A DNA stretch of 64,000 nt, from assembly GCA_022539475.1 (NCBI GenBank), contig VCMS01000017.1:487641-551640 (forward strand), written 5' to 3'. The notes below the pieces were generated by a model that had not been told where the DNA came from, did no database searches, and worked only from the letters and a program-made list of their open reading frames with translations. Made by a program: the position numbers and the translations under genes. Shown in pieces: positions 10,175 to 19,761 of this stretch (position 1 is its first letter; each line of letters opens with the position of its first letter). This DNA comes from Gracilaria domingensis. Taxonomy: Eukaryota; Rhodophyta; Florideophyceae; Gracilariales; Gracilariaceae.

Positions 10175-12229
10175 CTATACGGCTGGCTGGCAACATTGAC
10201 AGAGTATATCGGGGATGGGAAACATAGCGGCCTGAATGCGTTTGTACGCAAGCCTAACTCTCTCACGTATCTTTTCATCTTTGCATTCAACTTCTCCAGT
10301 TAGCATATCGACTCCCACTTTGTTCAGGTCTATCTGCAGACGGACCTTGTGGGGTGATCCCTTAAGCTTTCGAACAGGTCCAAATCTTGCCATGAGAAGC
10401 TTTCGGCCTATTCTGAGAATTGCGCTTATTGGGGCATCTCCATCATGAGGAGATTTTGACAAAGTTATGGCTGCCACCGCTTCAGTCAACATATCTGACG
10501 CATAGCCACTTGCCCATGACATCCTAACCGACGTCCGTTCCTTCAGTTCTAACACGACGGCGCCTTGTGCCATTCTAATCACCTCGTGCTCATGATCGTA
10601 ATCGACGTCTCGGAAAGCAGTTTTTAGCTGCGTCGCCAAGGTGATGAAAGGTTTCGAAAGCGGAAGGATCTGATGTTGATCAATATGCGTGAGTTTCAAC
10701 GTAGTGTACTGTGGGAGGTCTGAAGGTCTTACCAAGGTGTACGCAAAGTCCTGTTGAATCAAGAGTCCAGAAACCCTGGTTCCCGCCTCAACCGATTCCT
10801 GAGCGTCGTCCTGAGATATAACATTTATCGCTCGTGCCGTTAACTCACTCCGGAACTTCAATCTAACTGTGCTGCAATTTAAGGGAGAATGAAGATCTAG
10901 CTTTCTGCCTCCTTCTCCTTTGTTGTGAATGGTTTCAAGAGCTCCTCGAAGCCGAGCCATGTTGTTCTTTTCTCCATGTACCAGAACACAATGGGTTGGC
11001 TTTGTGTCGTCTATGAACATTCTTGTCTCCTTGAAATCAGCATGGGCAGCAAAGGTGATGTAATCGACACTGCATGCTAGCTTCACATGTCTTCCATCTA
11101 ATCGTTGAATTGTTTCTGGTTCCGTAAGAACTTGCTTAGCCAAGGTCCCTTCAACAGAATAGCCGCTCAGAACTAACCCGTTTTGCTTACTTGTGCACCA
11201 GCGCTCAAATAGTTCACGAGAAAGACCATTTTGCAGCATTCCTGGAGAGGCCATAAACACGCAAGGACCGTCATCTTCGAAGTGGTTGATCCCCCTAATG
11301 TTCTTTACGTACTTGAAATCAAAAGGGTTACTTATTTCGAATCTTCTTCTTACGTTGTCATTCATCATATTTATGTATGTTTGATACACAGGCATGCACC
11401 TTTGAGCAATAGCGCTGGCGTAGTATATTGGTACATTCTGCAAATCTGGATTGGCCTCCCAGTACTCATCTAGAATTAGAAGCAACTCTTGCGCTCGCCC
11501 AAGAGCAAAAACAGGGAGCAATACACGGCCACCCTGACGAACAACCCGTGCCACTCTATCAGTAAATCTCCTCTCCCTGAGACGCCTTCCTTCATGTTCC
11601 TGGACACCATAGGTAGACTCGACAATTAGTACATCGGGTCGGAACGGAGGAATTTCAGCGGCTTTTAGATGCCTATCTTCCTCCCTCGAATAGTCACCTG
11701 TGTAAAGCACTCGGACTCCCGCAATTTCGACTAAGAACATCGCTCCTCCGAGCACATGTGCGGCATAGAATGGTCTAAACTTTATGCCATTTACGTTAAC
11801 CTCAGCATGGTAATCGACAACTTCAATTCGAGACATTGTCTTGTCAACATCCTCTTCTGTATACAATGACTCTTCCCCAGGCGCATTCCGAGAAACCCGA
11901 ACAAAATCAGAAAGGAGAGCTTTGTAAATGGCCCTGGTGGGTTGAGTCATGAAAACTCTTGCTTTGGGATTGAAATTAGTGCGTTCCATCAAGAAAGGGA
12001 GACCAGCGGCGTGATCGAGATGGTAGTGAGTAACAAGAACAAGGTCAATTTCCTCCGGTTCAATGGAATCAAAGAACGGAAGAGATGATTCTCCTGAGTA
12101 TGCTGGGTGAACGCCGCAATCAAACATAACTGTCTTCCCCATGAACTTCAAAATACAGCAAGACCTTCCCACTTCATTGCCCGCCCCGATGGGCATAATT
12201 TGCATCTCATTTTCTGCGCTCACATTCAT
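10175..12229 (-). CDS. CPSF3: CPSF73 pre-mRNA 3'-end endonuclease
   Basis: Metallo-beta-lactamase/beta-CASP nuclease that cuts pre-mRNA before polyadenylation. 684 residues, about the family length, ATG start. The zinc motif THYHLDH (His68, His70, Asp72, His73) is intact, followed by PFYAAHVLGGAMF, LYTGDYSREEDRHL and the beta-CASP blocks RVLLPVFALGRAQELLLIL and FMASPGMLQNG, then the terminal His block ITFAAHADF. The C-terminal third is the CPSF73-specific extension. It keeps GAGNEVGRSC near the N-terminus, typical of CPSF73 as opposed to CPSF100. Single exon, convergent with gyrase B at a distance of 109 bases. Confidence 0.97.
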   Translation of the reverse strand: MNVSAENEMQIMPIGAGNEVGRSCCILKFMGKTVMFDCGVHPAYSGESSLPFFDSIEPEEIDLVLVTHYHLDHAAGLPFLMERTNFNPKARVFMTQPTRAIYKALLSDFVRVSRNAPGEESLYTEEDVDKTMSRIEVVDYHAEVNVNGIKFRPFYAAHVLGGAMFLVEIAGVRVLYTGDYSREEDRHLKAAEIPPFRPDVLIVESTYGVQEHEGRRLRERRFTDRVARVVRQGGRVLLPVFALGRAQELLLILDEYWEANPDLQNVPIYYASAIAQRCMPVYQTYINMMNDNVRRRFEISNPFDFKYVKNIRGINHFEDDGPCVFMASPGMLQNGLSRELFERWCTSKQNGLVLSGYSVEGTLAKQVLTEPETIQRLDGRHVKLACSVDYITFAAHADFKETRMFIDDTKPTHCVLVHGEKNNMARLRGALETIHNKGEGGRKLDLHSPLNCSTVRLKFRSELTARAINVISQDDAQESVEAGTRVSGLLIQQDFAYTLVRPSDLPQYTTLKLTHIDQHQILPLSKPFITLATQLKTAFRDVDYDHEHEVIRMAQGAVVLELKERTSVRMSWASGYASDMLTEAVAAITLSKSPHDGDAPISAILRIGRKLLMARFGPVRKLKGSPHKVRLQIDLNKVGVDMLTGEVECKDEKIRERVRLAYKRIQAAMFPIPDILCQCCQPAV

Positions 12230-13243
12230 GAAGAAGTCTTGAAGCTAGGAGTTTGAATCGCGATTGATAAAGCTTCGGGAGACGTAACCATCGAGAGAAT
12301 TACGAATGGGGAAACACGGATTTAGCGTCGTTTTAATCCCACGTTCACAAATCTGGAATTGGGCCGTATTTTGCTTTTTTTTAAGCAAGAAGAGAATCGT
12401 ATGTTACAAGAACAGGCGCATGGAGGTGTAGCCTACTTGTAGACTGTCCAATGGTAGTCTGCAAGCTAGCCTATCCTTTTGCTCAGTAGAAGGATAGGGA
12501 AAGAAGCATACCCTTGCAGTCTACAAGGTAAGACTACAACGTAGACTTTGCGTTGTAGAGAGACCCTCAACTCAGGTAAAGCAAAAGAGTCCTTGTTACT
12601 ATTTGACACCACACGTAGTGTTTTAAACACGAATTTCATGAAACCGGTAGAGCACTCTTCGCCAGACGCTTGATGTACAAAGGTAGCTTTCTGATGGACG
12701 AGAGAGACCGCTTTTTAATCTTGTGCTTTCAACATCAGATACCCTTTGCATTCCTCCTAAGCTGATATCAGAGTTGGGGTTTGCTCCTCTTCAAGACGTG
12801 TCAGGATCTGGAGTGCCTTTGAAGCCTTCTCCGTCTCTCTTCTCTGAAAAGCACACACGCACATGGGGGCGCTCAGGAATGCACATTCATTTATTGAGTC
12901 AAGGTTTCTAAGGGTCATTACACAAACCTGCCCATCACTTAGCACATGTCTTGGTCAGAATGTTAGATCAGTGGTCAGTGAGTCGCGAAGATGAGACGTT
13001 AACGTTTCTGCTCGACGGCGGACCATGCTTTTCAAGCTCGGGACCATGTTAGAGATTCTATTCAGTGGTCGATTAAAAAAATAACCCTTTTGCTTCGTCT
13101 TTAGCATGGGATTCATCCATGAAGAACGTCTTTCATGCTTCAAAATATCTCCTCAAAACTAAGAGATTCGAAGCGTTGGAGGACCGGAACGAAAGAAAGA
13201 AAGGCTTTCTTGACAATAAGCATTGTGCATTTCATCGGATATA
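12230..13243. other. Gene-free stretch with a hairpin
   Basis: About 1 kb between the CPSF73 start and the TrmH stop. It should hold the CPSF73 promoter. Apart from the inverted repeat at 12427-12538 no gene or site was recognised; the open frames are under 75 codons and have no recognisable features. Confidence 0.4.
12427..12538. repeat. Nested inverted repeat (hairpin)
   Basis: Outer imperfect arms at 12427-12446 and 12517-12538 contain a perfect 11-bp match, CTTGTAGACTG against CAGTCTACAAG. An inner perfect 9-bp stem, CCTATCCTT (12470-12478) with AAGGATAGG (12490-12498), encloses an 11-base loop. The whole could fold as a branched hairpin. It could be a very small MITE or a decayed element; no clear target-site duplication flanks it. 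Confidence 0.55.
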
Positions 13244-14288
13244 CTATACAAAATCTGCAACTTCATGTTCAAGTTCGTGTTTCTTCACAATGGTGGCTGC
13301 CCTTTTCGTGGACATTAAAAGCCACCTAAGATAGAGTTCGTTGACCAGCTTATCATCAAGATCTGGAACTATAGCACCACATTGGCGTACATGAAACAAA
13401 AACATTGCGCAACTGACGGAAATGTTAAAACTCTGTGAGAAACCTGCCATTGGAATGTATACTTTCACATCAGCCACATCTCTCAAAGCAAAGCTCAATC
13501 CTCTTTCTTCGTTTCCAAACATTAGACATATTCTATCCATTTCCTCGAAATTAACCTCACTTATGGGGATTGCATCATCATCGAGACAGGTAGCAACTAG
13601 CGTGAACCCACGTTTCTTAAGAGCAGTGGTTGCGTCCAGGCAATGTCTGTACTTGTTAACAATCATCCACTGTCGTGTTACATTCAAAGTGAATGTCATA
13701 ACAACAAAGAATCCCGCCAGACAAAAAAATAAGCCAGTCACACAGTCAGCTCCTGAATGCAAGTGCAAATTAAGCTTGAAGTAGTCTTACCTTGTCAGCG
13801 TTCATGGTAATCCCTCCGGGTACCTTGAACGGTTCATAAGACTCTACTGCATGCGCTTCAAGAAGACCGAATCCTTCCATGGTTCTTAAGCATGCAGCAC
13901 CATTGGCAGGATCATGCAGATTCTCAAAGAGGCACTGCACTCGCTGACATCGATTGGACAAGACTTCTTCGACTCTCTTTAATCGGCTCGGTTTAACTGA
14001 ATCTCTGAGCATGGTTATAAGTTTAGTCTCCTTGACTCGGCTCCCATAGAGGCCTGTCGGACCCCAGCTTCCATCTTCGTTCTTTCCAACAGGTGGTTTC
14101 GGTTGTTTGGGCAATACAGGATGGTCCGCCTTGTTGAAACGGGGCTTTTTCCCTTTTGCTTTGGGTTCCTTGTTTGATTCTCCCAAGAGAATGTCCATGG
14201 CCTTAATTCCAACTTGAGCGCGGAGTTGAACAGAGATACACGAAGGGATTTGGCGACGGGGTAGCACGTATCTATGAAACGGAAGCAT
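13244..14288 (-). CDS. TRMH: TrmH-like (SpoU) RNA 2'-O-methyltransferase, two exons
   Basis: SPOUT-class methyltransferase resembling bacterial TrmH, which makes 2'-O-methyl-G18 in the tRNA D-loop. Exon 1 is 14288-13791 and exon 2 is 13669-13244; the 121-base intron has GTAAG and CAG ends. Joining them gives 307 residues and restores the family order: RLKRVEEVLSNR, LHDPANGAACLRTMEGFG, the conserved Trp at the exon 2 start (WMIVNKY), then the cofactor knot motifs FGNEERGLS and IPMAGFSQSFNISVSCA. The start ATG at 14288 is chosen because the upstream frame begins only with GTG and lacks homology. The first 35 residues are Arg-rich (MLPFHRYVLPRRQ), so organelle import is likely. The exact RNA substrate is inferred. 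Confidence 0.87.
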
Positions 14289-15894
14289 TCTGGCGGCTTT
14301 CCACAACAACCTGTGCACGTCGTCGCAAACCAAACCAAAAACAGCAAGGATGCCTTCGCATTCTGTCCAAAAAAAAGCAAACTGGGGAATTATGAGAGAC
14401 ACTTTCGGAACCGTATATCCAGATTTGGGATCTTACACAGACCTAGTACCAGGCTGGTATCTCTATCCAGGGGTAACAACGAAGATGACCGAGCGGGGAA
14501 TTCTTGTAGTTCCACTGCGAGGTTGTACGAGAGCGTCGCGATCATTCCCGGCCAAGACTATCAAGTCGAAGTATGTGAGCACGATGTCCATTCGAGTGCA
14601 CAATCTTTTTGCGCAATAGCTCTCGGAGAGTAAGATGACTTCAAGGAACAAAAGCTTATCCTTGAGAGCAACACCCGTCTTTCTCAGGGTGTTGCAATTC
14701 AAACTTCATCAAATACCCATCAAGGAATGCTGCTCAAGTCCACCAAGAAGTCGTGATCTCTCTGTCTGCAAATCTTCACTTCAAAAGGCATTGAAATTCA
14801 TTGGATTTGTCTGTTCGGTTATTGTCGACGGAATTATTGATGAACCCCTCCTTGAAGCCTGTAAATCTTCATACAGTATTGTAAAGCGTTGTCAACGGCT
14901 GCTGTAGTCCACATGAATGCTTCTCTTTTCAGTCAAGAGACTCTAGAAGTAATTAGTGCCACCCGAGTAAGAGACACTCGAAAAGTAACGTAGGTATCAC
15001 TACACATGCCGATACAGTCAGGCCTCGCTGCTTTGCAATAAGGGGTGATGGACCACACTAAAGAGGAAGAGGTCACCCAGGGCTGGTCCAATACGGATTT
15101 TTTATCGAATAGAGTCCATGTGTGTTGGCGATATCCATTTTAGAGATCAGCTGGAGCATACAAGATGCAGATTCAGACAGCAATGGGCATTCCCTTATTT
15201 TCACCTTACCATGTTCTTCTCATACTGGAGCCTCCAAGAACTCGTCAAAATGTATCGTGACCCGTGAAGAAGCGGTGCCTGAGGGATTTGCCTCACGCTC
15301 TGACTAATCTGCTGCAAACTATCTCTATATACCAGTTTTTGTTTCTTGAAAGCGTATCGCCTAGGTCCTGGCCTCTTTTGTGAGAGAGCGCTATTTTGAC
15401 CAGAAGCGCCCTGCACTGCTCCATAATTAGGCTAAGACACTCATAGGTCGAGAGAGAGGCAGTTCTGGCCCTTTCCGGTTTACCGGTCTATCTTTTTGTA
15501 TCTGTGAATTCGTCTTTCCCTCACTATCTGACCTCGCATAGGTCCTTAGGCGAAAGCTCTTTCTACACAGCCCGGTACCAAAGGTAGCCCCTGAGCACTT
15601 AAGGCCCTCAGAATATACTTTGTTAAGAAATGTTAAGAACGCCCCAGACAACAAATTCTTTTCTATATAATATGTTGCAAGAATGTCTATTTCAACCGAT
15701 TCGCACGAATGTCTCTCTTTCTCCAATACGGAGGCAGAAATTTTAATTCTGAGAACAACATCACTCCAAGTCCGAAGAAGACATCAATTGGCACATTCAT
15801 GTACGCCCAATGAAAAAAATCGACATAAGTATGCATTGAAAACTGTGGGAGCATAGATAGGCAGAGAACAAAGGGCTAGGTTTATTGGAAAAAG
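14289..15894. other. Gene-poor stretch upstream of the hAT element
   Basis: 1.6 kb with no gene I can support. Several frames of 60-120 codons exist on both strands (for example 14463-14702 and 15427-15726 on minus) but none shows a family motif. The TrmH promoter should lie next to 14289. Confidence 0.35.
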
Positions 15895-15902
15895 CTTTAG
15901 AC
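15895..15902. repeat. hAT target-site duplication, left copy
   Basis: CTTTAGAC directly before the left terminal inverted repeat; the identical 8 bases recur at 16700-16707. Confidence 0.85.
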
Positions 15903-16699
15903 CAGGGCCGTATCCATGACTTCATGACTACGCCAAAAACGACAGTGACTTTTGACTACCTGACTACTGTTGTGTCGCAGTAGTCAACAAAAGTAGTCAA
16001 AGTAGTCAAAGGTATTTTTACAGGCCATTTAAAGCCGTTGTAGAAACATTTTGAGCCATCATTTGATACTTTGGCTCTCTATCGATACTAGGCATTCAAA
16101 ACATTGACGTTCGATCGAACACTTTTGCTCTTTCTGTCTTCTCGCACAGTTTGTGACAGAAAGACATACCAGGGGTAGACATTCTTTCTCTTTTGCTACT
16201 CAAGAAATATGCCAAAAAAAGGGTACCATCTATTTCAAGTAATTGCACATCCGAGATTCAAGCCCAAGATTGACATGTGCAATCAAACAAAGCCCCCTCC
16301 CTGCAAGATAATGCACGAACATTAATGAACAAACAATGCGAGCAGCAATTACGTAGACGCCAAAAGCAGAAGGGAAACAGGATCAAGGCAATCTTTGATG
16401 TCCGGAACTCTAGAAATGACCGAAGTTATACGCTCTTTCGTTCAGTCCGGGGTGCAAACTACATCAGGTTTACAGGGGACATTGCTGCATCCCACGGCGT
16501 TCGCATTTCGTAGGACGGTAAAGAAGGTAGCAAGAACCATTGTTGAGCGATGTACCATTTAAAAGAAGTAAAGATGGCACTTCAATTGCTCTATGAGCTT
16601 TTGACTACTTTATTGACTACTTTTGGTATGACTTCGGGAAATCGGGGTGACTGTTTGACTTCGAACTCTCAAAAAAAAGTAGTCAGAAATACGCCCCTG
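15903..16699. mobile_element. Non-autonomous hAT-type DNA transposon, 797 bp
   Basis: The ends are inverted: the left end starts CAGGGCCGTATCCATGACT, and the right end read on the other strand starts CAGGGGCGTATTTCTGACT, 15 of 19 identical. CAGGG-type termini and an 8-bp duplication (CTTTAGAC) are the hAT signature. Subterminal copies of GTAGTCA or its complement are clustered near both ends, about six between 15924 and 16012 and about three between 16597 and 16686, as expected for transposase-binding repeats. No transposase is encoded; the only frame of note inside (16277-16513) has no recognisable domain. The perfect target duplication suggests fairly recent insertion, while the diverged inverted repeats suggest an older family. 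Confidence 0.85.
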
Positions 16700-16707
16700 C
16701 TTTAGAC
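16700..16707. repeat. hAT target-site duplication, right copy
   Basis: CTTTAGAC directly after the right terminal inverted repeat; identical to 15895-15902. Confidence 0.85.
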
Positions 16708-17380
16708 TGTCGATTCAACTTTCATCACCATCTTACCAAAGTTACAGCAAAATATAAGGCACTGTGCCGTACACTAGAATGACTGACTGGAACAAAGTGG
16801 TAGCGAACGATTGTCGACTGCGTCAATACAGTGTTTAATCGAATCTCCACGGTTCTAACACGGGCGTCTTAAGCAAGCCTAACGGTCGTTGCGAACGTTT
16901 TCCGGGCCCCGTGGCACAAAAGAAACGTTAGCTAGGACCATTTGCAACACCTGTGTCAGTCACGGTCAACTCTGTGCCACGGTCGTATGAGCTCCTTAAA
17001 GAAAGATGAAAAAGTTCTATCAACAAAAGATGATGGAATGGAATGCAAAAAAATTCTGATCTGAAAGGTTTCTTGCCAAGCAGAATCCGTGCGTTGCTGC
17101 AGCCAACGGCAAATCGTATCTCAGGAGAAAACTATTTCTCCGCTTATCGACGAAAAGCCCCGTCTTTCTCACCACACATCCTGGCTGAAAATTTGATGAC
17201 TCTGTTCTTCAGCACGGCTCCTCGGAGCACTACATGTATACTCAACACCGACAGTTCACTTGCTTAGTCACGAACAGAGAACGTTCGTGAACGTGTTCGT
17301 CGAAGCACCCTCGTTAGAAACACCCCCAAAACCGCCACATCACCGTTTTTCGTAGTGATTCTGGGTCGCAGTGTTTCACA
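16708..17380. promoter_or_regulatory. Spacer upstream of ribulose-phosphate epimerase
   Basis: 673 bases between the hAT element and the epimerase start; should contain its promoter. No other feature recognised. Confidence 0.35.
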
Positions 17381-18115
17381 ATGGCCTCGACAGTAATTGT
17401 TGCACCTTCTATCTTGTCATCTGACTTTGCTCGACTGGCTGAGGAGTCTGCCCGCATGAAAAGCGTTGGAGCCGATTGGCTCCATGTCGACTGCATGGAC
17501 GGTCATTTTGTTCCCAATCTAACAATAGGCCCACCAGTTGTGAAGGCGCTTCGAAAGCATACTGATATGTTTCTGGATTGCCACTTGATGGTTTCAAACC
17601 CAGGCCAGTGGATTGAGCAGCTCGCAGCGGGAGGTGCAAATGGAGTTACATTTCATTTGGAGAGCTTTTGCAAAGCTCCTTATGATATTCACGATCCCAG
17701 ACCTTATGAAGGCCCGAAAGCAGAAGAAATGCTTTTGGCCATAGATTTGGCTAAGAAAATCAGAGCACTTGACATGAAAGTAGGACTAGCTCTCAGGCCT
17801 CGGACACCGCTTGAGGTAGCGCAGAGACTTATTGACGAAGGACTCGTGGATATGTTGTTGGTAATGACTGTGGAACCAGGTTTTGGTGGACAGAAGTTTA
17901 TGGAACATGTGATGGAAAAAGTGAGGCAAGCGAGAAAGTTCTACCCAAGTTTACCGATAGAGGTGGATGGGGGTATTGCACCAAAGACGGTGCAGAAAGC
18001 AGTGGATGCTGGAGCAAACGTGTTGGTTGCGGGTTCTGCCATTTTTGGTGCTCCAGATGCAAAAGAAGTGGTTGATTGCTTCAGAAAAGCTGCTGCGGTG
18101 GCATCCTCTTCGTGA
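17381..18115 (+). CDS. RPE: Ribulose-phosphate 3-epimerase
   Basis: Interconverts ribulose 5-phosphate and xylulose 5-phosphate in the pentose phosphate pathway. 244 residues, usual length for the single-domain TIM barrel. Visible sites: APSILSSDF near the N-terminus, WLHVDCMDGHFVPN with metal ligands His35, Asp37 and the following His, CHLMV (His68), VMTVEPGFGGQKF for phosphate binding, IEVDGGI with the catalytic Asp, and GSAIFG at the end. There is no leader before the barrel, so this is most likely the cytosolic enzyme and the Calvin-cycle plastid form would be encoded elsewhere. Single exon with a CACAATGG start context; the next gene is convergent at 110 bases. Confidence 0.97.
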   Translation: MASTVIVAPSILSSDFARLAEESARMKSVGADWLHVDCMDGHFVPNLTIGPPVVKALRKHTDMFLDCHLMVSNPGQWIEQLAAGGANGVTFHLESFCKAPYDIHDPRPYEGPKAEEMLLAIDLAKKIRALDMKVGLALRPRTPLEVAQRLIDEGLVDMLLVMTVEPGFGGQKFMEHVMEKVRQARKFYPSLPIEVDGGIAPKTVQKAVDAGANVLVAGSAIFGAPDAKEVVDCFRKAAAVASSS

Positions 18116-18225
18116 TAACCGCCCCCTTCGTGCTAGTGTATTCTTGCAGCGCACTACCTCCTCTTACAAGACTTAAGTTAGTACTGTTAATTTAAGATAT
18201 CGATGCGAATACCCAGGGGTAAATA

Positions 18226-19146
18226 TTACATGTATGACTCGATAATTTGTCGCAACTTTTTCGGTGACGGTGAAATCTCGCTCTGTAACAGGGTTTCATC
18301 ACGATAGAAGTAGATTGATGGAATGCTTGTTACTCGAAGATCTGAAGCCAAATCCAGGGAGATATCCACATCGATGGTGACAAAGATAGCGTCCTTGAAG
18401 TGTTCAGCGAGCTTCGAAAATTCGGGTGCCATTGCGCGACACGGTGCACACCAGGCTGCTGAGCAGTCGAGAACAACAAGGGCTCCCTTCTTGGCGGACT
18501 TGAGAACTTGCTGAAACTGTTCGCGTCCTTCGACAATCTTTACCGCTGACTGAGGCGTGTGCTTAAAGATGGGGGAGGCTCCAAAGGGTCGCTCCAGATC
18601 GGGATGGGCAGTTTCGCGCCACAGGTAGATTCTGTAAAGCGGGTGATAAAAGAGGCGATACACAAAGAAGGCAGTGTACAAAGGGAAAAAGGCGGTGTAG
18701 TTGGTCCAGAACACAAACCAAAGGGAGGCAATTGCAAACATGGGTAGCTGCGAAGCCAGCTGTGTGGCGACTTTGTTGTCATGATCAAACACCGTGAACA
18801 CGGGCTGCTCCGTGACGGAGCCGTCCTCATTGTACACGTTGGATAACGGAATGGGGGTGTGGTCCTTTCGCTTGAGCATTTCGTAGAACACGAAGAACAG
18901 AGAGAGAATCATGGCGAGCACGGAGATCACAAAGACGGTGACTGCAACGGTAGAATTGCGGAACGAGGCGGCGGCGACCACGCCTCCCACCACGGGTCCC
19001 ACGACCTGCGCGGCGTCCAGAAGCAGAGCTTTGAGCCTGGGGTTGACGGCGGCGGCGTTGCCGCCGGCAGCGACGTCGGGAGCGGAGGCCGCGTTTCTGG
19101 CGGCGGAGGAGGCCTTCCGGCGGCGGCGCAGGCTGTTGGTCGGCAT
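18226..19146 (-). CDS. PHO88/SND3-like membrane protein fused to a thioredoxin domain
   Basis: 306 residues from the ATG at 19146; the upstream extension of the frame starts only with TTG and lies in GC-rich promoter DNA. Residues 35-195 resemble PHO88/SND3, the ER protein of the SRP-independent insertion route. They show NPRLKALLLDAAQ, a membrane segment at 66-89, the VFDHDNKVATQL block, a second hydrophobic stretch at 134-165, and a Leu-x-Arg-Pro-Phe ending (DLERPFGASP) as in yeast Pho88. Residues 200-306 are a thioredoxin domain with the complete active site WCAPC (232-236), VDISLDLASDL and the cis-Pro in SIPSIYF. The N-terminus is Arg-rich, not a clear signal peptide. The assignment rests on remembered family patterns; a plain membrane-anchored thioredoxin of TMX type is the alternative. 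Confidence 0.7.
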   Translation of the reverse strand: MPTNSLRRRRKASSAARNAASAPDVAAGGNAAAVNPRLKALLLDAAQVVGPVVGGVVAAASFRNSTVAVTVFVISVLAMILSLFFVFYEMLKRKDHTPIPLSNVYNEDGSVTEQPVFTVFDHDNKVATQLASQLPMFAIASLWFVFWTNYTAFFPLYTAFFVYRLFYHPLYRIYLWRETAHPDLERPFGASPIFKHTPQSAVKIVEGREQFQQVLKSAKKGALVVLDCSAAWCAPCRAMAPEFSKLAEHFKDAIFVTIDVDISLDLASDLRVTSIPSIYFYRDETLLQSEISPSPKKLRQIIESYM

Positions 19147-19761
19147 GGTCCGAGACGGGCAGAGGTGCGGTGCACGCAGCGCGCCCGAGGTCGAGGCCCT
19201 GAGCAGCGAGCGCGGCGCTCTTGTGCAGCTGGGAGCGCGCTCCGCGCCCGCCCGCGGCCGAAGCGCTTGCGTAACCGCCGGCACGCCAGGCCGGCGTGGC
19301 ACGGCGCCGCGAGTGCCAGCGGCAGCCGCAACTGCGAACGACAACAAAAGGAAGTCACTGTAAGGCCGCCGCGCTTACAGGCCGCCGCGCCTGCTCGCGC
19401 GAGTGGGAGTGGAACGCGGAGATGCGCCTGCGCCAGCGCCGCCGCGCGGGCGCAACAGGCGGCCGCCCGCGCGCAGCATTACAGGTGTATCTTACGCTTG
19501 GAAGCCGCCCTTTGATAGCGCTGTACTACAGCGGCTGTAGATGCGCCGCACGCCCGCGCTGCCTCGCGCGCCCCGCGTGGCGCATCCTGAGCACAACAGC
19601 CGGGCGCATCGACGTGTGCGCGAGCCGAAGCTGCCCGTCTCCTGCGAGCGCTCCTTTGTTCGGCCGCGCGCAAGCCGTCGCGCCCTTTCGAAACGCCCTC
19701 CTGCGAGAGCTCGCCCCGTTGCAGCCGCCCTTTTCAAAGCTCGCCGCTTTCCGCCGCCGTC
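19147..19761. promoter_or_regulatory. GC-rich divergent promoter, PHO88-Trx / tandem UBC
   Basis: 615 bases between divergent starts, very rich in C, G and CpG compared with flanking genes. Long frames on both strands here are a by-product of the composition (few stop codons) and have no homology. Acts presumably as a shared CpG-rich promoter. Confidence 0.5.

Noticed and set aside
15081-15105. CAGGGCTGG as a second hAT-like terminus
   Set aside because: No inverted partner with a matching 8-bp duplication within a reasonable distance.
18859-19515. 218-codon plus-strand frame
   Set aside because: Antisense to the PHO88-thioredoxin gene in GC-rich DNA with few stop codons; Arg/Ala/Gly-rich composition and no motif.
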